64,000 bases of DNA from Natronobacterium haloterrestre (GTDB lineage Archaea; Halobacteriota; Halobacteria; Halobacteriales; Natrialbaceae): assembly GCF_900112205.1 (NCBI RefSeq), contig NZ_FOKW01000010.1, positions 62,001 to 126,000 on the forward strand, given 5' to 3'. Shown here one piece after another: positions 35,244 to 44,260 of the stretch. The position numbers were made by a program, and so were the translations under genes. Numbering within the stretch: the first letter of the stretch is position 1; every line of letters begins with the position of its first letter. Below the pieces are notes generated by a model. The model saw nothing but the letters and a program-made list of their open reading frames with translations, had not been told where the DNA came from and did not search any database.

Positions 35244-36533
35244 CTACTCGAGGTCTTCGACCGTGTTCGCCGCGTTGATCCGTCCAGCGCCGAGTTCCGC
35301 GTCGCTCTGGCCGTCGGCGTACTCCGCACCCGCCTTGATCGCGGTTTCGACCTGTTGAGCGGTCGTTTCGGGCTCGAGTTCACGTACGAGCGCGGCGAGT
35401 CCGGCGACCTGCGGCGCGGCCATCGACGTGCCGGCGAAGTAGGCGTACTGGGTCCCGTACACGTCTTCGGGGACGGACGAGAGTACGAGGTTCGTCGGGT
35501 ACGGCCACTCGGTGTCCTCGGCCAGGGTCTTTTCGAGCGTCTCGTACCCGCCGCCGGGTGCGCCAACGTCGACCTGTCCAGTACCGTAGTTCGAGTAGAA
35601 GACCAGTTCGTCGTTCGGTCCGGTCGCGCTGATACTCATCGTCCCCGGGATGCCGTTGGGCGTCGAGAAGTGACCGCCCTGGAGGTCGTACGCGTCGTTA
35701 CCGGCGCTGGCGCTGATCACCGTCCCCTGGGCGACGGCGTTCTGGTAGACCGGCGTCAGCACGCCGCGGTAGCCGCCCGCGTTGTACTGGGGCGGTAGCG
35801 GCGGCGTCCCGAGGCTCATGTTCGCCACGTCAGCGTCGATCGCCGCGGCGTATGCGACCGCGTTCAGGATGTCTTCGGTCGTCGTCGTCAGCACGGGGTC
35901 CTCGTCCGGATCCTCGGGTTCGACGAAGTAGAACACCTGCAGGGAGACGAGGTCGGCGTCCGGTGCCGTGCCGATGATCCCTCCTCCAGTTCCTGCAGCG
36001 ATTCCGGCGACGTGGGTTCCGTGGCCGTGGGGGTCGCCCTCGTGTTCGAGCACCTCTCCCTGCATGAACTTCGCGCTCCTGTCGGTGTCGACGTTCCCGA
36101 GGTCCGGGTGCCCGTCGTCGATCCCGGTGTCGATGACTGCGATCGTCTGCCCTTCGCCGGTCGCGTACTCGTGGGCCGGCAGGACGTCCGTGACCTGCTT
36201 GTCCCACTGGAGGTCGTAGAACTCCGGCCGATCCGTCTCGACTTCGGTCTCGACGAGTTCGGGTTCCTCGAGTTCGATTCTGGCGTTCGGAACCGCCTGT
36301 GTGACCCCCTCGATCTCCTCGAGGTCGGCGGCGTCCGTCGCTCCGCGTACCGAATAGAGTCGACCGTCGACGATCTCGGTTTTGATTTCGTACCCCGATC
36401 CCTCCAGCCGGCTCCGGACGTCGCTCTCGCTTGCGACGAGGTGTAACCCGTCGTCCGTCGCCGAAACCGTGCTCATCGCCCCCAGTGCTAGCGTTCCCGC
36501 AGCGGCCTGTCGGATGAACGTTCTTCGTTCCAT
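35244..36533 (-). CDS. Secreted subtilisin-like protease (S8 family)
   Basis: 429 residues from ATG 36533. Tat signal MERRTFIRQAAAG; an I9-like propeptide (about 30-95); then a subtilase domain with Asp 135 (IDTGIDDGHPDL), His 171 (HGHGTHVAG), Asn 279 (SAGNDAYD) and Ser 370 (GTSMAAP). Halolysin-like but without the C-terminal extension. Folds before export, as usual for haloarchaeal Tat proteases. Promoter carries a 24-bp perfect palindrome and an AT-rich TATA box (36593-36605). Confidence 0.95.
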   Translation of the reverse strand: MERRTFIRQAAAGTLALGAMSTVSATDDGLHLVASESDVRSRLEGSGYEIKTEIVDGRLYSVRGATDAADLEEIEGVTQAVPNARIELEEPELVETEVETDRPEFYDLQWDKQVTDVLPAHEYATGEGQTIAVIDTGIDDGHPDLGNVDTDRSAKFMQGEVLEHEGDPHGHGTHVAGIAAGTGGGIIGTAPDADLVSLQVFYFVEPEDPDEDPVLTTTTEDILNAVAYAAAIDADVANMSLGTPPLPPQYNAGGYRGVLTPVYQNAVAQGTVISASAGNDAYDLQGGHFSTPNGIPGTMSISATGPNDELVFYSNYGTGQVDVGAPGGGYETLEKTLAEDTEWPYPTNLVLSSVPEDVYGTQYAYFAGTSMAAPQVAGLAALVRELEPETTAQQVETAIKAGAEYADGQSDAELGAGRINAANTVEDLE

Positions 36534-36547
36534 CATATGTGACATTC

Positions 36548-36571
36548 TGCGTGATGGTATACCATCACGCA
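36548..36571. promoter_or_regulatory. 24-bp perfect palindrome at the subtilase promoter
   Basis: TGCGTGATGGTA (36548-36559) is followed at once by its exact reverse complement (36560-36571). It lies 15-38 bases before the subtilase ATG and about 22 bases past the TATA element ATTATTAAATAAT on the minus strand, that is, around the likely transcription start. Probably an operator; alternatively a hairpin at the mRNA 5' end. Confidence 0.65.
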
Positions 36572-36592
36572 ATACCGATTAGCCAACAATCC

Positions 36593-36605
36593 ATTATTTA
36601 ATAAT
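36593..36605 (-). promoter_or_regulatory. TATA box of the subtilase gene
   Basis: ATTATTAAATAAT on the minus strand is the strongest AT block in the region. Standard spacing predicts transcription starting near 36570, at the edge of the palindrome. Confidence 0.55.
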
Positions 36606-36721
36606 TACGGAACAGTCTCGCGAGTCTAACGGTGGCAACTCGAGGAAAGAAATCGCCCGACCGGACGCTGGCGGCGCTCGTCGATGAGGTCGTGAGAAAC
36701 GGCCGACCGGCTCGAAACCAC

Positions 36722-38398
36722 TCAGAGTCGCTTGCTCACGTACGGCCCGTCCTGGTGGTAGCCCAACTTCTCGCGGTAGTACTCGCGGGCGCCGATGCCC
36801 GAGATGACGCTCAACTTGTCGTAGCCGGCGTCGGCGGCGATCTCCTCGGCTCGCTCCATCAGGCGCCGGCCGTACCCCTTGTGCTGGTGCTGGCCGGAGC
36901 CGGGTTCGCCGTCGTCCACCGCGACCTCGCTCCCGTACACGTGGAGTTCCCGGACGAGCGCGGCGTTCTCGAGTTCCGGGCGGACCGGATCCGACGGGAA
37001 CCGGAGCCGACAGAAACCGATCAGGAGGTCCTGATCGAAGTCCTCGAAGGAGATGAAGTGTTCCGTGCCGCCACAGGAGTCGTAGGTCATCACGTCGAGT
37101 TCCACGTCTTCGGGCTCCTCGTCGTTCATTCCGGCCTCGCGACAGCGGATACAGTCACAGGACCAGCCGTGGTCTTCCATCCGCTGTCGGGCGAGTTGCC
37201 GGAGGTTCGACTTCCAGACGCCCGCGTCGATGAAGTCCGCGGGGATGTCCCGCTGGACGCGCTGGAGCCGGGTGTACCGGGGGATCATGTCCTTGATCTC
37301 GGCGATCAGCTCCGCGGCCTCCTCGTTGCCCAGCGGTTCGAACTCGCCTTTGTGCCACCAGTCGTAGGTCGCCGTGCCCCGGACGATCAGCGTCGGATAG
37401 ATCTTCAGGTAGTCGGGCTTCCACTGCTCCTCCTCGAACAGCCGGCGGAAGTCCTCGAGACACATCTCCTTGGACATCCCGGGCTGGCCGGGCATCATGT
37501 GGAAGCCGACCTTGAACGCGGCGTCGCGCAGCCGCCAGTTGGCCTCGATGGAGGCCTGAACGCCGTGTCCGCGGTGCATCTCGCGGTTGATCCGCTCGTA
37601 GGTGGTCTGGACGCCGACCTCGACTTTCGTCCCGCCCAGATCGAGCATCCGGTCGATCTGTTCCGGATCGCACCAGTCGGGCTTGGTCTCGAACGTGGTG
37701 CCGATGTTGCGGACGTCCGCGGTCTCGTTTTCCGCGATCACGTCCTCGAGGTATTTGAACTCGTACTCCTCGGGGTCCTGCGCGAAGCTTTCGCCCTCGG
37801 CGGGTTCGGGTTCCTTGTCGACGTCGTAGTCGTTCATCGCCTCGAGGGCGCGCTTGACGAACCACTCCTGGTAGTCGTGGCTGCGGGCGGTCATCGTCCC
37901 GCCCATCAGGATCAGTTCGACCTTGTCGACGGGGTGGCCGATCTCGCGCAGTTGCTCGAGTCGCAGGGTGACCTGCCCGTAGGGGTCGTAATCGTTCTGG
38001 ACCCCGCGGGCGGCCGCCGGCTCCTCGCCGGTGTAGCTCTGCGAGGAGGAGAATTCGGAGTCGGGTCCGCCGGGACAGTACAGACACTTCCCGTGGGGAC
38101 ACCGTTCGGGGGAGGTCATGATCGCGACCGGGGAGACGCCCGAGGCGGTGCGGACGGGTTTGCGCTGGAGCACCGCCTCGAGGTCCTCGCGGTGCTCTTT
38201 GGGCGCGTAGTCGAGCAGCTCGGAGTTTTTCGGCACCTTGGGTGCCGAGTGTTCCGAGCAGGCCTCGAGTTTGGCTTTCTCGACCTCGTCGCGCTCGATC
38301 TCGCCCGCGAGGATCCGGTCGACTAACGTCTCACAGACCTGCTGAAACGCTTCGGTTTCCGTCGGGTCGGTGTCGGATTCGGGCGTCTCGGTGCTCAC
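36722..38398 (-). CDS. elp3: Elongator protein 3 (tRNA U34 acetyl/carboxymethyl transferase)
   Basis: 558 residues from GTG 38398 (VSTETPESDTDP). A radical-SAM domain with CPHGKCLYCPGG and EVGVQTTYERIN, then a GNAT acetyltransferase domain with LVRELHVYGSEVAV and HKGYGRRLMERAEEIA. Elp3 alone makes cm5U34 in archaeal tRNAs. A long zinc-ligand region (CDCIRCREAG) is kept. The open frame continues upstream but lacks family similarity. Length is normal for archaeal Elp3. Confidence 0.94.
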   Translation of the reverse strand: MSTETPESDTDPTETEAFQQVCETLVDRILAGEIERDEVEKAKLEACSEHSAPKVPKNSELLDYAPKEHREDLEAVLQRKPVRTASGVSPVAIMTSPERCPHGKCLYCPGGPDSEFSSSQSYTGEEPAAARGVQNDYDPYGQVTLRLEQLREIGHPVDKVELILMGGTMTARSHDYQEWFVKRALEAMNDYDVDKEPEPAEGESFAQDPEEYEFKYLEDVIAENETADVRNIGTTFETKPDWCDPEQIDRMLDLGGTKVEVGVQTTYERINREMHRGHGVQASIEANWRLRDAAFKVGFHMMPGQPGMSKEMCLEDFRRLFEEEQWKPDYLKIYPTLIVRGTATYDWWHKGEFEPLGNEEAAELIAEIKDMIPRYTRLQRVQRDIPADFIDAGVWKSNLRQLARQRMEDHGWSCDCIRCREAGMNDEEPEDVELDVMTYDSCGGTEHFISFEDFDQDLLIGFCRLRFPSDPVRPELENAALVRELHVYGSEVAVDDGEPGSGQHQHKGYGRRLMERAEEIAADAGYDKLSVISGIGAREYYREKLGYHQDGPYVSKRL

Positions 38399-38504
38399 TA
38401 CAGGATTCTGGTCGCCCGCGGCGAATAAGCGTGTCGGACGCGCTGCGTACGCCCATCGTCCGACGGTCGTATGAACCGTGGTGACGGCGAGACTCCGGTC
38501 GGCC

Positions 38505-39062
38505 TCAGACGGCGACGAACTCGGACAACTCGCCGGAGTCGGACTCCGCGTCCTCGAACGCGTAGACCGCCAGCGACTCGTCGTCCGGCGGCCCCATGCC
38601 CGGCGCGTGCCGTGGCATACCGGGAATCGCGATCCCGGCGACGGCCGGCTCCGCCGCGAACAGCGCCTCGATCGCCTGGAGCGGGACGTGTCCCTCCACG
38701 AGGTAGTCGCCGAACTCGACGGTGTGACAGCTCCGGGCCTCCGCGGGGACCGAGAGGTCGGTCTTGACCGCTCCGAGTTCGTCGGTCGTCTCGACGTGGA
38801 CGTCGAACCCGTTGTCCTCGAGGTAGGCGGCGTACCTGGAGCAACAGCCACAGGAGGGGTCGTGGTGCTGGACGACCTCGTCGACCGGGACCGATCCGTC
38901 CCACGACCAGTCGTCGCCGACCGGAGCGGCCGAGACGGGTCCGGGTTCGTCGTCGTCACTGTCGCCGTTACCGTTTCCGCCGCCGATACAGCCGCTCGCC
39001 CCGACGAGCGCGGCCGCCGCGCCGAGCGAGCACAGCCGACGACGCGTCAGTGAGCCGTCCAT
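38505..39062 (-). CDS. DUF411 metal-binding lipoprotein
   Basis: 185 residues from ATG 39062. Twin-arginine signal with lipobox: SLTRRRLCSLGAAAALVGASGC, so it is anchored by a lipid at the Cys; a Gly/Asn/Asp spacer follows. The DUF411 core has HHDPSCGCCSRYAAYLEDNGF and SCHTVEFGDYLVEGHVP, ending with VAGIAIPGMPRHAPGMG. DUF411 proteins are linked to copper or other heavy-metal handling. Metal ligands Cys-x-Cys-Cys, His and Met are present. No copper ATPase is adjacent. Confidence 0.88.
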   Translation of the reverse strand: MDGSLTRRRLCSLGAAAALVGASGCIGGGNGNGDSDDDEPGPVSAAPVGDDWSWDGSVPVDEVVQHHDPSCGCCSRYAAYLEDNGFDVHVETTDELGAVKTDLSVPAEARSCHTVEFGDYLVEGHVPLQAIEALFAAEPAVAGIAIPGMPRHAPGMGPPDDESLAVYAFEDAESDSGELSEFVAV

Positions 39063-39209
39063 GGACGGACGTAGCGACCGGCGACACATAACCGTTCCCG
39101 GACCGCTCGCTCGAGCGACGTCGATCGGGGGACGGCGGCGGGCCAGCGACGCGCGGCTTGAAAGCTCTCCTACAAGAGTTAAATCACGCCCGTGTGTAGG
39201 AAAAAAGAC

Positions 39210-41612
39210 GTGACACCGGAGTCGTCGATCGTCCTCGCGGCCGTCGTGTTGCCGTTCCTAGTCGCGGGGCTGACGCCCCTGTTGTACCGAGCTCTCGGCG
39301 AACGCGTCGGGTACGCGGGCGCCGCGGTCGCGGCCCTCTGTTTCGGTCTGCTGGCCACGCAGTACGGAACCGAGGGGGTCGTCGAAGTCGCCTGGATCCC
39401 GTCGCTCGAGATCGCCTTGCAGTTCTACGTCGACGGCTGGGGACTGCTGTTCGCCTCGCTGGCGTCCGGCATCGGGACGCTGATCTTCCTCTACTCCCCG
39501 TCGTACATGCACGGCGAGACGGGCCTGGCCCGGTTCTACACCGCGTTGCTCGCTTTCATGGGATCGATCGTCGGCGTCGCCCTGGCGGCGAACCTGATCG
39601 CGATCTTCGTCTTCTGGGAACTCACCAGCCTCTGTTCGTTCGTGCTGATCGGCCACCACACCGGGGACGCGGACTCCCAGTACGCCGCCCGGATGGCCAT
39701 GTTCGTCACCGTCGGCGGCGGCCTCTTCCTGCTGGTCGGCTTCCTCCTGCTGTCGATCGTCGCCGGGGACGTCCTGGGCCCGGCGGCCGCGTTCGACCTG
39801 ACCGCGATGCTCGAGAACACGGACGCGATGGAGTCGGGGCTGCGCGAGCGGGGGTACTTCCTGCCGGTGCTGGGCCTGCTGGCTATCGGCGCGGGCACCA
39901 AGTCCGCCCAGGTGCCGGTCCACTTCTGGCTGCCGAACGCGATGGCCGCGCCGACGCCCGTCTCCGCGTTCCTCCACTCGGCGACGATGGTGAAAGTCGG
40001 CGTCTACTTCCTCGGTCGCGTCCGGCCGCTGCTGGTCGGCGTCGAGTGGCTCCTCCTGTTCGCGACGGTCGGGCTGGCGACGATGACCGTCTGTGCGCTG
40101 CTCGCGGTCGCCGCGACCGACATCAAGGAACTGCTCGCGTACTCGACGGCGAGTCACCTCGGCCTGATGGTCGCCGGGTTCGGCTTCACCTCGATCTACG
40201 GCGCCGAGACGGGCGTCTTTCACCTGCTGAACCACGCGCTGTTCAAGGCCGCGCTCTTCCTGATCGCCGGGATCGTCGCCCACGAGGCCGGCTCCCGGAA
40301 ACTCTCGGAACTGGGCGGGCTCCGGCGGGACCTGCCGATCACCGCGGCGATGACCGTCGTCGTCGCGCTCTCGATGGGCGGGATTCCGCCGTTCAACGGC
40401 TTCTACTCGAAGGAGCTCCTGTTCGAGGCCGCCCTCGAGGCGAGCCACTACCACGACATCGGTGCGCTCGGCTGGATCTACCCGGCCGTCGCGGTCTTCG
40501 GGAGCATCTTCACCGTGCTGTACTCGCTGCGATTCCTCTCGCTGTTCTTCGGCGAGCGGCCCGACGAACTCGGCGAGGTACACCGGCCCGCGATCCCCCT
40601 TGTGGCGGCGCCGGCCGTCCTGACGGTGCTCGCGGCCGTCGTCAGCGTCGACCCCGAACTCGCGGTTCGGGCCGCCGTCCAGTCGGGCGTCGACGCGACC
40701 GCGGTCGATCCCCACGAGATGCACGTCGGCCTCCCGACCGAGTACTCGACGCCCGTCGGGATGAGCGCCGTCGCGATCGTCGGCGGCCTGGTCGCGTACC
40801 CCTTCTACGACCGGCTCCACGCGGGGATTCGTGCGGTCCCGCGCGGGCTCCCGCCCTCGAGCCCGTCCTGGTGGTACGGGTCGCTCGTCGACGTCCTGCC
40901 ACGGGCCGGCGCGGGGCTCGCCGCGCGCGTCCACAACGGACTGTTGCGGACCTACGCGACGTGGACGCTCGCCGCCACCGCCGCGTTCGCGCTGGCCGGG
41001 TTCGCCGCGACGGGAATGATCTCGGCGACCGGACTGGGGATCGAGATCCCCATCGCGGTCGCGCTCGTACTGGTCGTCGCGGTCGCCGCGGGCCTTGCGG
41101 TCGCGCTCTCGGAGACCCACGTCGCCGGGGTGCTCACCCTCTCGATCCTGGGCTTTATGGTCGCGATCTTCTACATCCTCGCGAGCGCGCCCGACCTCGC
41201 GTTGACGCAACTTGTCGTCGAGACGCTCGTCCTGCTGATCTTCCTGCTCGTCATCGAGGAGATCCCCGAGTTCGACGAGAGCCTCGGCAGGACCGCCCGC
41301 GACGCCGTCCTCTCGGTCGCCGTCGGCGCAACCGTCTTCGTCACGGTGCTGGTCGCGACCGACTCGAGGCCCGGCGCCACCACCGACGTCGCACGGTACT
41401 ACGCCACGCGGGCCGTCCCCGAGGGCGGCGGGACCAACATCGTCAACGTCACGCTCGTCGACTTCCGGGGGTTCGACACGCTCGGCGAACTGGCGGTAGT
41501 CGCGCTTGCTGCCATCTCGATCCTGACGCTGATCGTCATGCGATCCGGTCACGGAGCCGACCCGGGGACCGAATCCGGGACCGAAGCCACCGACGGAGGT
41601 GACGACGAATGA
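39210..41612 (+). CDS. mnhA: Mrp/Mnh cation:proton antiporter subunit A
   Basis: 800 residues from GTG 39210. Large NuoL/ND5-like membrane subunit with about 20 helices. Lys and Glu residues of the proton path lie in FVFWELTSLCSF, GAGTKSAQVPVHFWLPNAMAAPTPVSAF (seen in parts) and NHALFKAALFL. A C-terminal MbhD/E-like part (ILASAPDLALTQLVVETL) and an acidic tail follow. First gene of a seven-subunit operon for sodium/proton exchange. The 18-base upstream GTG (39192) is possible but disfavoured by the position of the gttaaa element near 39177. Confidence 0.95.
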   Translation: MTPESSIVLAAVVLPFLVAGLTPLLYRALGERVGYAGAAVAALCFGLLATQYGTEGVVEVAWIPSLEIALQFYVDGWGLLFASLASGIGTLIFLYSPSYMHGETGLARFYTALLAFMGSIVGVALAANLIAIFVFWELTSLCSFVLIGHHTGDADSQYAARMAMFVTVGGGLFLLVGFLLLSIVAGDVLGPAAAFDLTAMLENTDAMESGLRERGYFLPVLGLLAIGAGTKSAQVPVHFWLPNAMAAPTPVSAFLHSATMVKVGVYFLGRVRPLLVGVEWLLLFATVGLATMTVCALLAVAATDIKELLAYSTASHLGLMVAGFGFTSIYGAETGVFHLLNHALFKAALFLIAGIVAHEAGSRKLSELGGLRRDLPITAAMTVVVALSMGGIPPFNGFYSKELLFEAALEASHYHDIGALGWIYPAVAVFGSIFTVLYSLRFLSLFFGERPDELGEVHRPAIPLVAAPAVLTVLAAVVSVDPELAVRAAVQSGVDATAVDPHEMHVGLPTEYSTPVGMSAVAIVGGLVAYPFYDRLHAGIRAVPRGLPPSSPSWWYGSLVDVLPRAGAGLAARVHNGLLRTYATWTLAATAAFALAGFAATGMISATGLGIEIPIAVALVLVVAVAAGLAVALSETHVAGVLTLSILGFMVAIFYILASAPDLALTQLVVETLVLLIFLLVIEEIPEFDESLGRTARDAVLSVAVGATVFVTVLVATDSRPGATTDVARYYATRAVPEGGGTNIVNVTLVDFRGFDTLGELAVVALAAISILTLIVMRSGHGADPGTESGTEATDGGDDE

Positions 41613-41743
41613 GCCGCTATCGACGCCACGCACACACGTTTACGCTCGTATCGACGCGAAGGAGACGGATCCGGACGCCGCTCGCTCGAGTCCGCGTCCC
41701 GACCATACTCGAGGGAACGAGAACGCGAGGTGAGCCCCGATGA
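41609..41743 (+). CDS. 44-codon frame bridging mnhA and mnhB
   Basis: ATG 41609 overlaps the mnhA stop (ATGA), and its own stop TGA 41741-41743 overlaps the mnhB start (ATGA). The product is MSRYRRHAHTFTLVSTRRR followed by a basic, Arg-rich tail. It is unlike the acidic proteins around it, so it may be a coupling device (leader-like translation carrying ribosomes across the gap), a remnant, or chance. Both overlaps together argue for translation. Confidence 0.4.
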   Translation: MSRYRRHAHTFTLVSTRRRRIRTPLARVRVPTILEGTRTRGEPR

Positions 41744-42204
41744 CCACGGTCATCATGCGCACGACCGCGCGCGTGATCGTTCCGATCATCCTCGTGGTCG
41801 CCGTCACGCTGTTCGTGGAGGGACACAACCTCCCCGGCGGCGGGTTCATCGGCGGCGTGCTCACGACGACGGCCTTCGCCGTCATCTATCTCGCCTTCGG
41901 GCTGGACTTCCTCGAGCGGGGCGTCCTCGGACGCGACGTCGAACCCGGCAAGGAACCCTCGCGGGACCGCGTCGTCGTTGCCTACCGCCGGCTGTTCGAG
42001 TACGGCCTCGCGATCGCCGTCCTCAGCGGCCTCGTGCCGCTGCTGTTCGATCGGCCCTTCCTCACGCAGACGTTCGTCGAACTCGAGGGGGTCCCGATCT
42101 ACGACCACGTCGAACTGGCGAGCGCGGTCGCGTTCGATTTGGGGGTCTACTGCGTCGTCGTCGGCGGCCTGCTGACGATCCTCTCGGTGGTGGGAGCCGA
42201 ATGA
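41740..42204 (+). CDS. mnhB: Mrp antiporter subunit B
   Basis: 154 residues, MnhB domain: IVPIILVVAVTLFVEGHNLPGGGFIGGVL and GLDFLERGVLGRD (parts), with about four helices and the conserved GGFxGG motif. Required with A, C and D for a working Mrp complex. Stop overlaps mnhC start (ATGA). Confidence 0.94.
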   Translation: MTTVIMRTTARVIVPIILVVAVTLFVEGHNLPGGGFIGGVLTTTAFAVIYLAFGLDFLERGVLGRDVEPGKEPSRDRVVVAYRRLFEYGLAIAVLSGLVPLLFDRPFLTQTFVELEGVPIYDHVELASAVAFDLGVYCVVVGGLLTILSVVGAE

Positions 42205-42563
42205 CGGGCGTCATCCTCGCCGGGGTGATCGGCGCGCTGTTCGCCCTCGGGACGTTCCTGCTCCTGCGCCGGGACCTGATCCGGGTCGTCTGGGGGCTGG
42301 CGATCATCAGCCAGGCGGCAAACGTCTACCTGCTCGCGATGGGCGGGATCGCCGAGGGGACCGCCGAGACGGTCCCCGTGCTCGAGGGCCACGGCCACGA
42401 GATCCACGTGCCGATGGCCGTGGCCGATCCGCTCGTCCAGGCGCTCGTGTTGACCGCCATCGTCATCGGGTTCGGGATGACCGCGTTCGCGCTCGTACTC
42501 TCCTACCGGGTGTACGAGGAACACGGCACGCTTGACGTCTCGAAACTGGGTGATCGGGAATGA
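42201..42563 (+). CDS. mnhC: Mrp antiporter subunit C (NuoK-like)
   Basis: 120 residues, three helices, NuoK-like: FLLLRRDLIRVVWGLAIIS, then ADPLVQALVLTAIVIGFGMTAFALVL, the conserved DPLPQALVLTAIVI-type motif of MnhC. A His-containing loop (EGHGHEIHVP) is between helices 2 and 3. ATGA overlaps at both ends. Confidence 0.95.
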   Translation: MTGVILAGVIGALFALGTFLLLRRDLIRVVWGLAIISQAANVYLLAMGGIAEGTAETVPVLEGHGHEIHVPMAVADPLVQALVLTAIVIGFGMTAFALVLSYRVYEEHGTLDVSKLGDRE

Positions 42564-44260
42564 TCGGCTCGGTGCCCGCGACGGCGCTTGCGGCGTCGCC
42601 GCCCGTCGCCGAATCCCAACTCGTGATCGCACCGCTTTTGATCGTCCTCGTGGCGGCCGTCGGGAGCCTGCTGTTCGGGCGCTGGACGCGCGCACGGATC
42701 GGCGTCAGCCTGCTCGGCGGCGCGGCCTACGCGGTCGCCGTCGCCGCGATCGACTGGTACATCGTCCTCGCGCCGTCGGCGCCGGGGGCCGCGACCTACC
42801 AGGTCGGTGGCTGGCCGGCTCCCTTCGGCATCACGCTCGTCGCGGACGGCCTGTCGGCGTTCATGCTGACGATGGTCGCCATCCTGGGAGTCGCGTCGCT
42901 CGTCTTCTCGACGCGTGTGCTGCCCGAAATCGACCGGCGTAGCTACTATTTCCCGCTCTTTCATTTCCTGGCGCTCGGCGTTACCGGGGCCTTTCTCACC
43001 GGCGACCTGTTCAACCTGTTCGTCTGGTTCGAGGTAATGTTGATGGCGAGTTACATCTTCGTGGCCTACTACGGCGGCCCCCAGCACACCCGCGCTGCGT
43101 TCTGGTACGTCGCGCTCAACCTGCTCGCCAGTGCGGTCTTCCTGCTCGCCGTCGGCGGGATCTACGCGACGACGGGCACGCTCAACATGGCCGACCTCTC
43201 GAGGCGGCTGGCCGACCCCGCAGCCTATGGGATCGATCCCCGCTCGGTGCTCGGCCTCTACGGGCTGCTCCTGTCGGTGTTCGCGATCAAGGCCGGACTC
43301 GTCCCCTTCCAGTTCTGGATCCCGACGGCCTACCGTGCCGCGCCGCCCCAGATCACCGCGCTGCTGGCCGGCGCGACGAAGAAGGTCGGGATCTACGCGA
43401 TCATCCGGCTCTCCTTTACCGTCTTCGCGGACGCACCGGTCGCCGTCGATCTCACGGTGCCGGGGACGGGCCTCGCCGTCGCCGGGAACTCCCCGCTCCC
43501 GTTCGTCGGGGCCGTGCTGTTCGTCATGGCCGCCGCGAGCATCCTCGTGGGCGGCCTCGGCGCGGTCGGCCGGGAGTCGATCGAGGGCGTGCTCGCGTAC
43601 TCGAGTATCGGCCAGGTCGGCTTCATCGCCGTCCCGGTCGCCATCGCCGCGACGACGACCAGCCCCGAGTTGCGCCAGTTCGGGATCGTCGCCGCGCTCG
43701 TGTACGCGCTCAACCACACGCTCGCGAAGGGGCTGCTCTTCCTGGCGGTCGGCGCGGTCAGGACCGCGACCGGGACGAGCAGTCTGTCCGACCTCGGCGG
43801 CCTCGCGGGGCGGTCGCCCCCGCTGGCGATCTCGTTTTTCGTCGGCGCGCTCGCGCTCGTCGGTATCCCACCGCTGTCGGGCTTTTTCGGCAAGTTCCTC
43901 GTCTTCGACGTGGCCGCCCGCGCCGAGGCCCCGTCCGTCCTCGCGCTCCTGCTTGCCGGCTCGCTTCTGACGATCGCGTACGCGACCCGGACCTGGAACC
44001 GGAGCTTCTGGGGCGCTCGCACGGCCGCCGTCGAAGAGGCGACGACCGACAGTGTCCAGCTGGCAGTTCTGGGCGTCCTCGCGGCCGCTATCATCGCGGT
44101 CGGGGTCGGCTTCGAGCCGGTCTACGAGTTCGCCGACGCCGCCGCGGAGGCCGCACTGGACGCCGACGCCTACGTCGACGCCGTCGATCCGGCCGACGCG
44201 AGCGACGTCGACCTCGAGGCTGGGGGCGAAGGCGGCGAGACCGGGGGTGAACACGAATGA
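42560..44260 (+). CDS. mnhD: Mrp antiporter subunit D (NuoN/M-like)
   Basis: 566 residues, about 14 helices, proton-conducting subunit related to NuoM/N. Lys and His path residues lie in WFEVMLMASYIFVAYYGG, LVPFQFWIPTAYRAAPPQI, GATKKVGIYAIIR, YSSIGQVGFIA and NHTLAKGLLFLAVGA. The C-tail is rich in Asp/Ala/Gly/Glu. Overlaps mnhC and mnhE by four bases each. Confidence 0.95.
   Translation: MIGSVPATALAASPPVAESQLVIAPLLIVLVAAVGSLLFGRWTRARIGVSLLGGAAYAVAVAAIDWYIVLAPSAPGAATYQVGGWPAPFGITLVADGLSAFMLTMVAILGVASLVFSTRVLPEIDRRSYYFPLFHFLALGVTGAFLTGDLFNLFVWFEVMLMASYIFVAYYGGPQHTRAAFWYVALNLLASAVFLLAVGGIYATTGTLNMADLSRRLADPAAYGIDPRSVLGLYGLLLSVFAIKAGLVPFQFWIPTAYRAAPPQITALLAGATKKVGIYAIIRLSFTVFADAPVAVDLTVPGTGLAVAGNSPLPFVGAVLFVMAAASILVGGLGAVGRESIEGVLAYSSIGQVGFIAVPVAIAATTTSPELRQFGIVAALVYALNHTLAKGLLFLAVGAVRTATGTSSLSDLGGLAGRSPPLAISFFVGALALVGIPPLSGFFGKFLVFDVAARAEAPSVLALLLAGSLLTIAYATRTWNRSFWGARTAAVEEATTDSVQLAVLGVLAAAIIAVGVGFEPVYEFADAAAEAALDADAYVDAVDPADASDVDLEAGGEGGETGGEHE

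Noticed and set aside
36632-38326. 564-codon plus-strand frame opposite elp3
   Set aside because: Antisense to a well-recognised Elp3; Val/Asp-rich by mirror codons.
39258-41633. 791-codon frame opposite mnhA
   Set aside because: Antisense to a clear MnhA; composition dominated by Arg/Gln/Asp, no motif.
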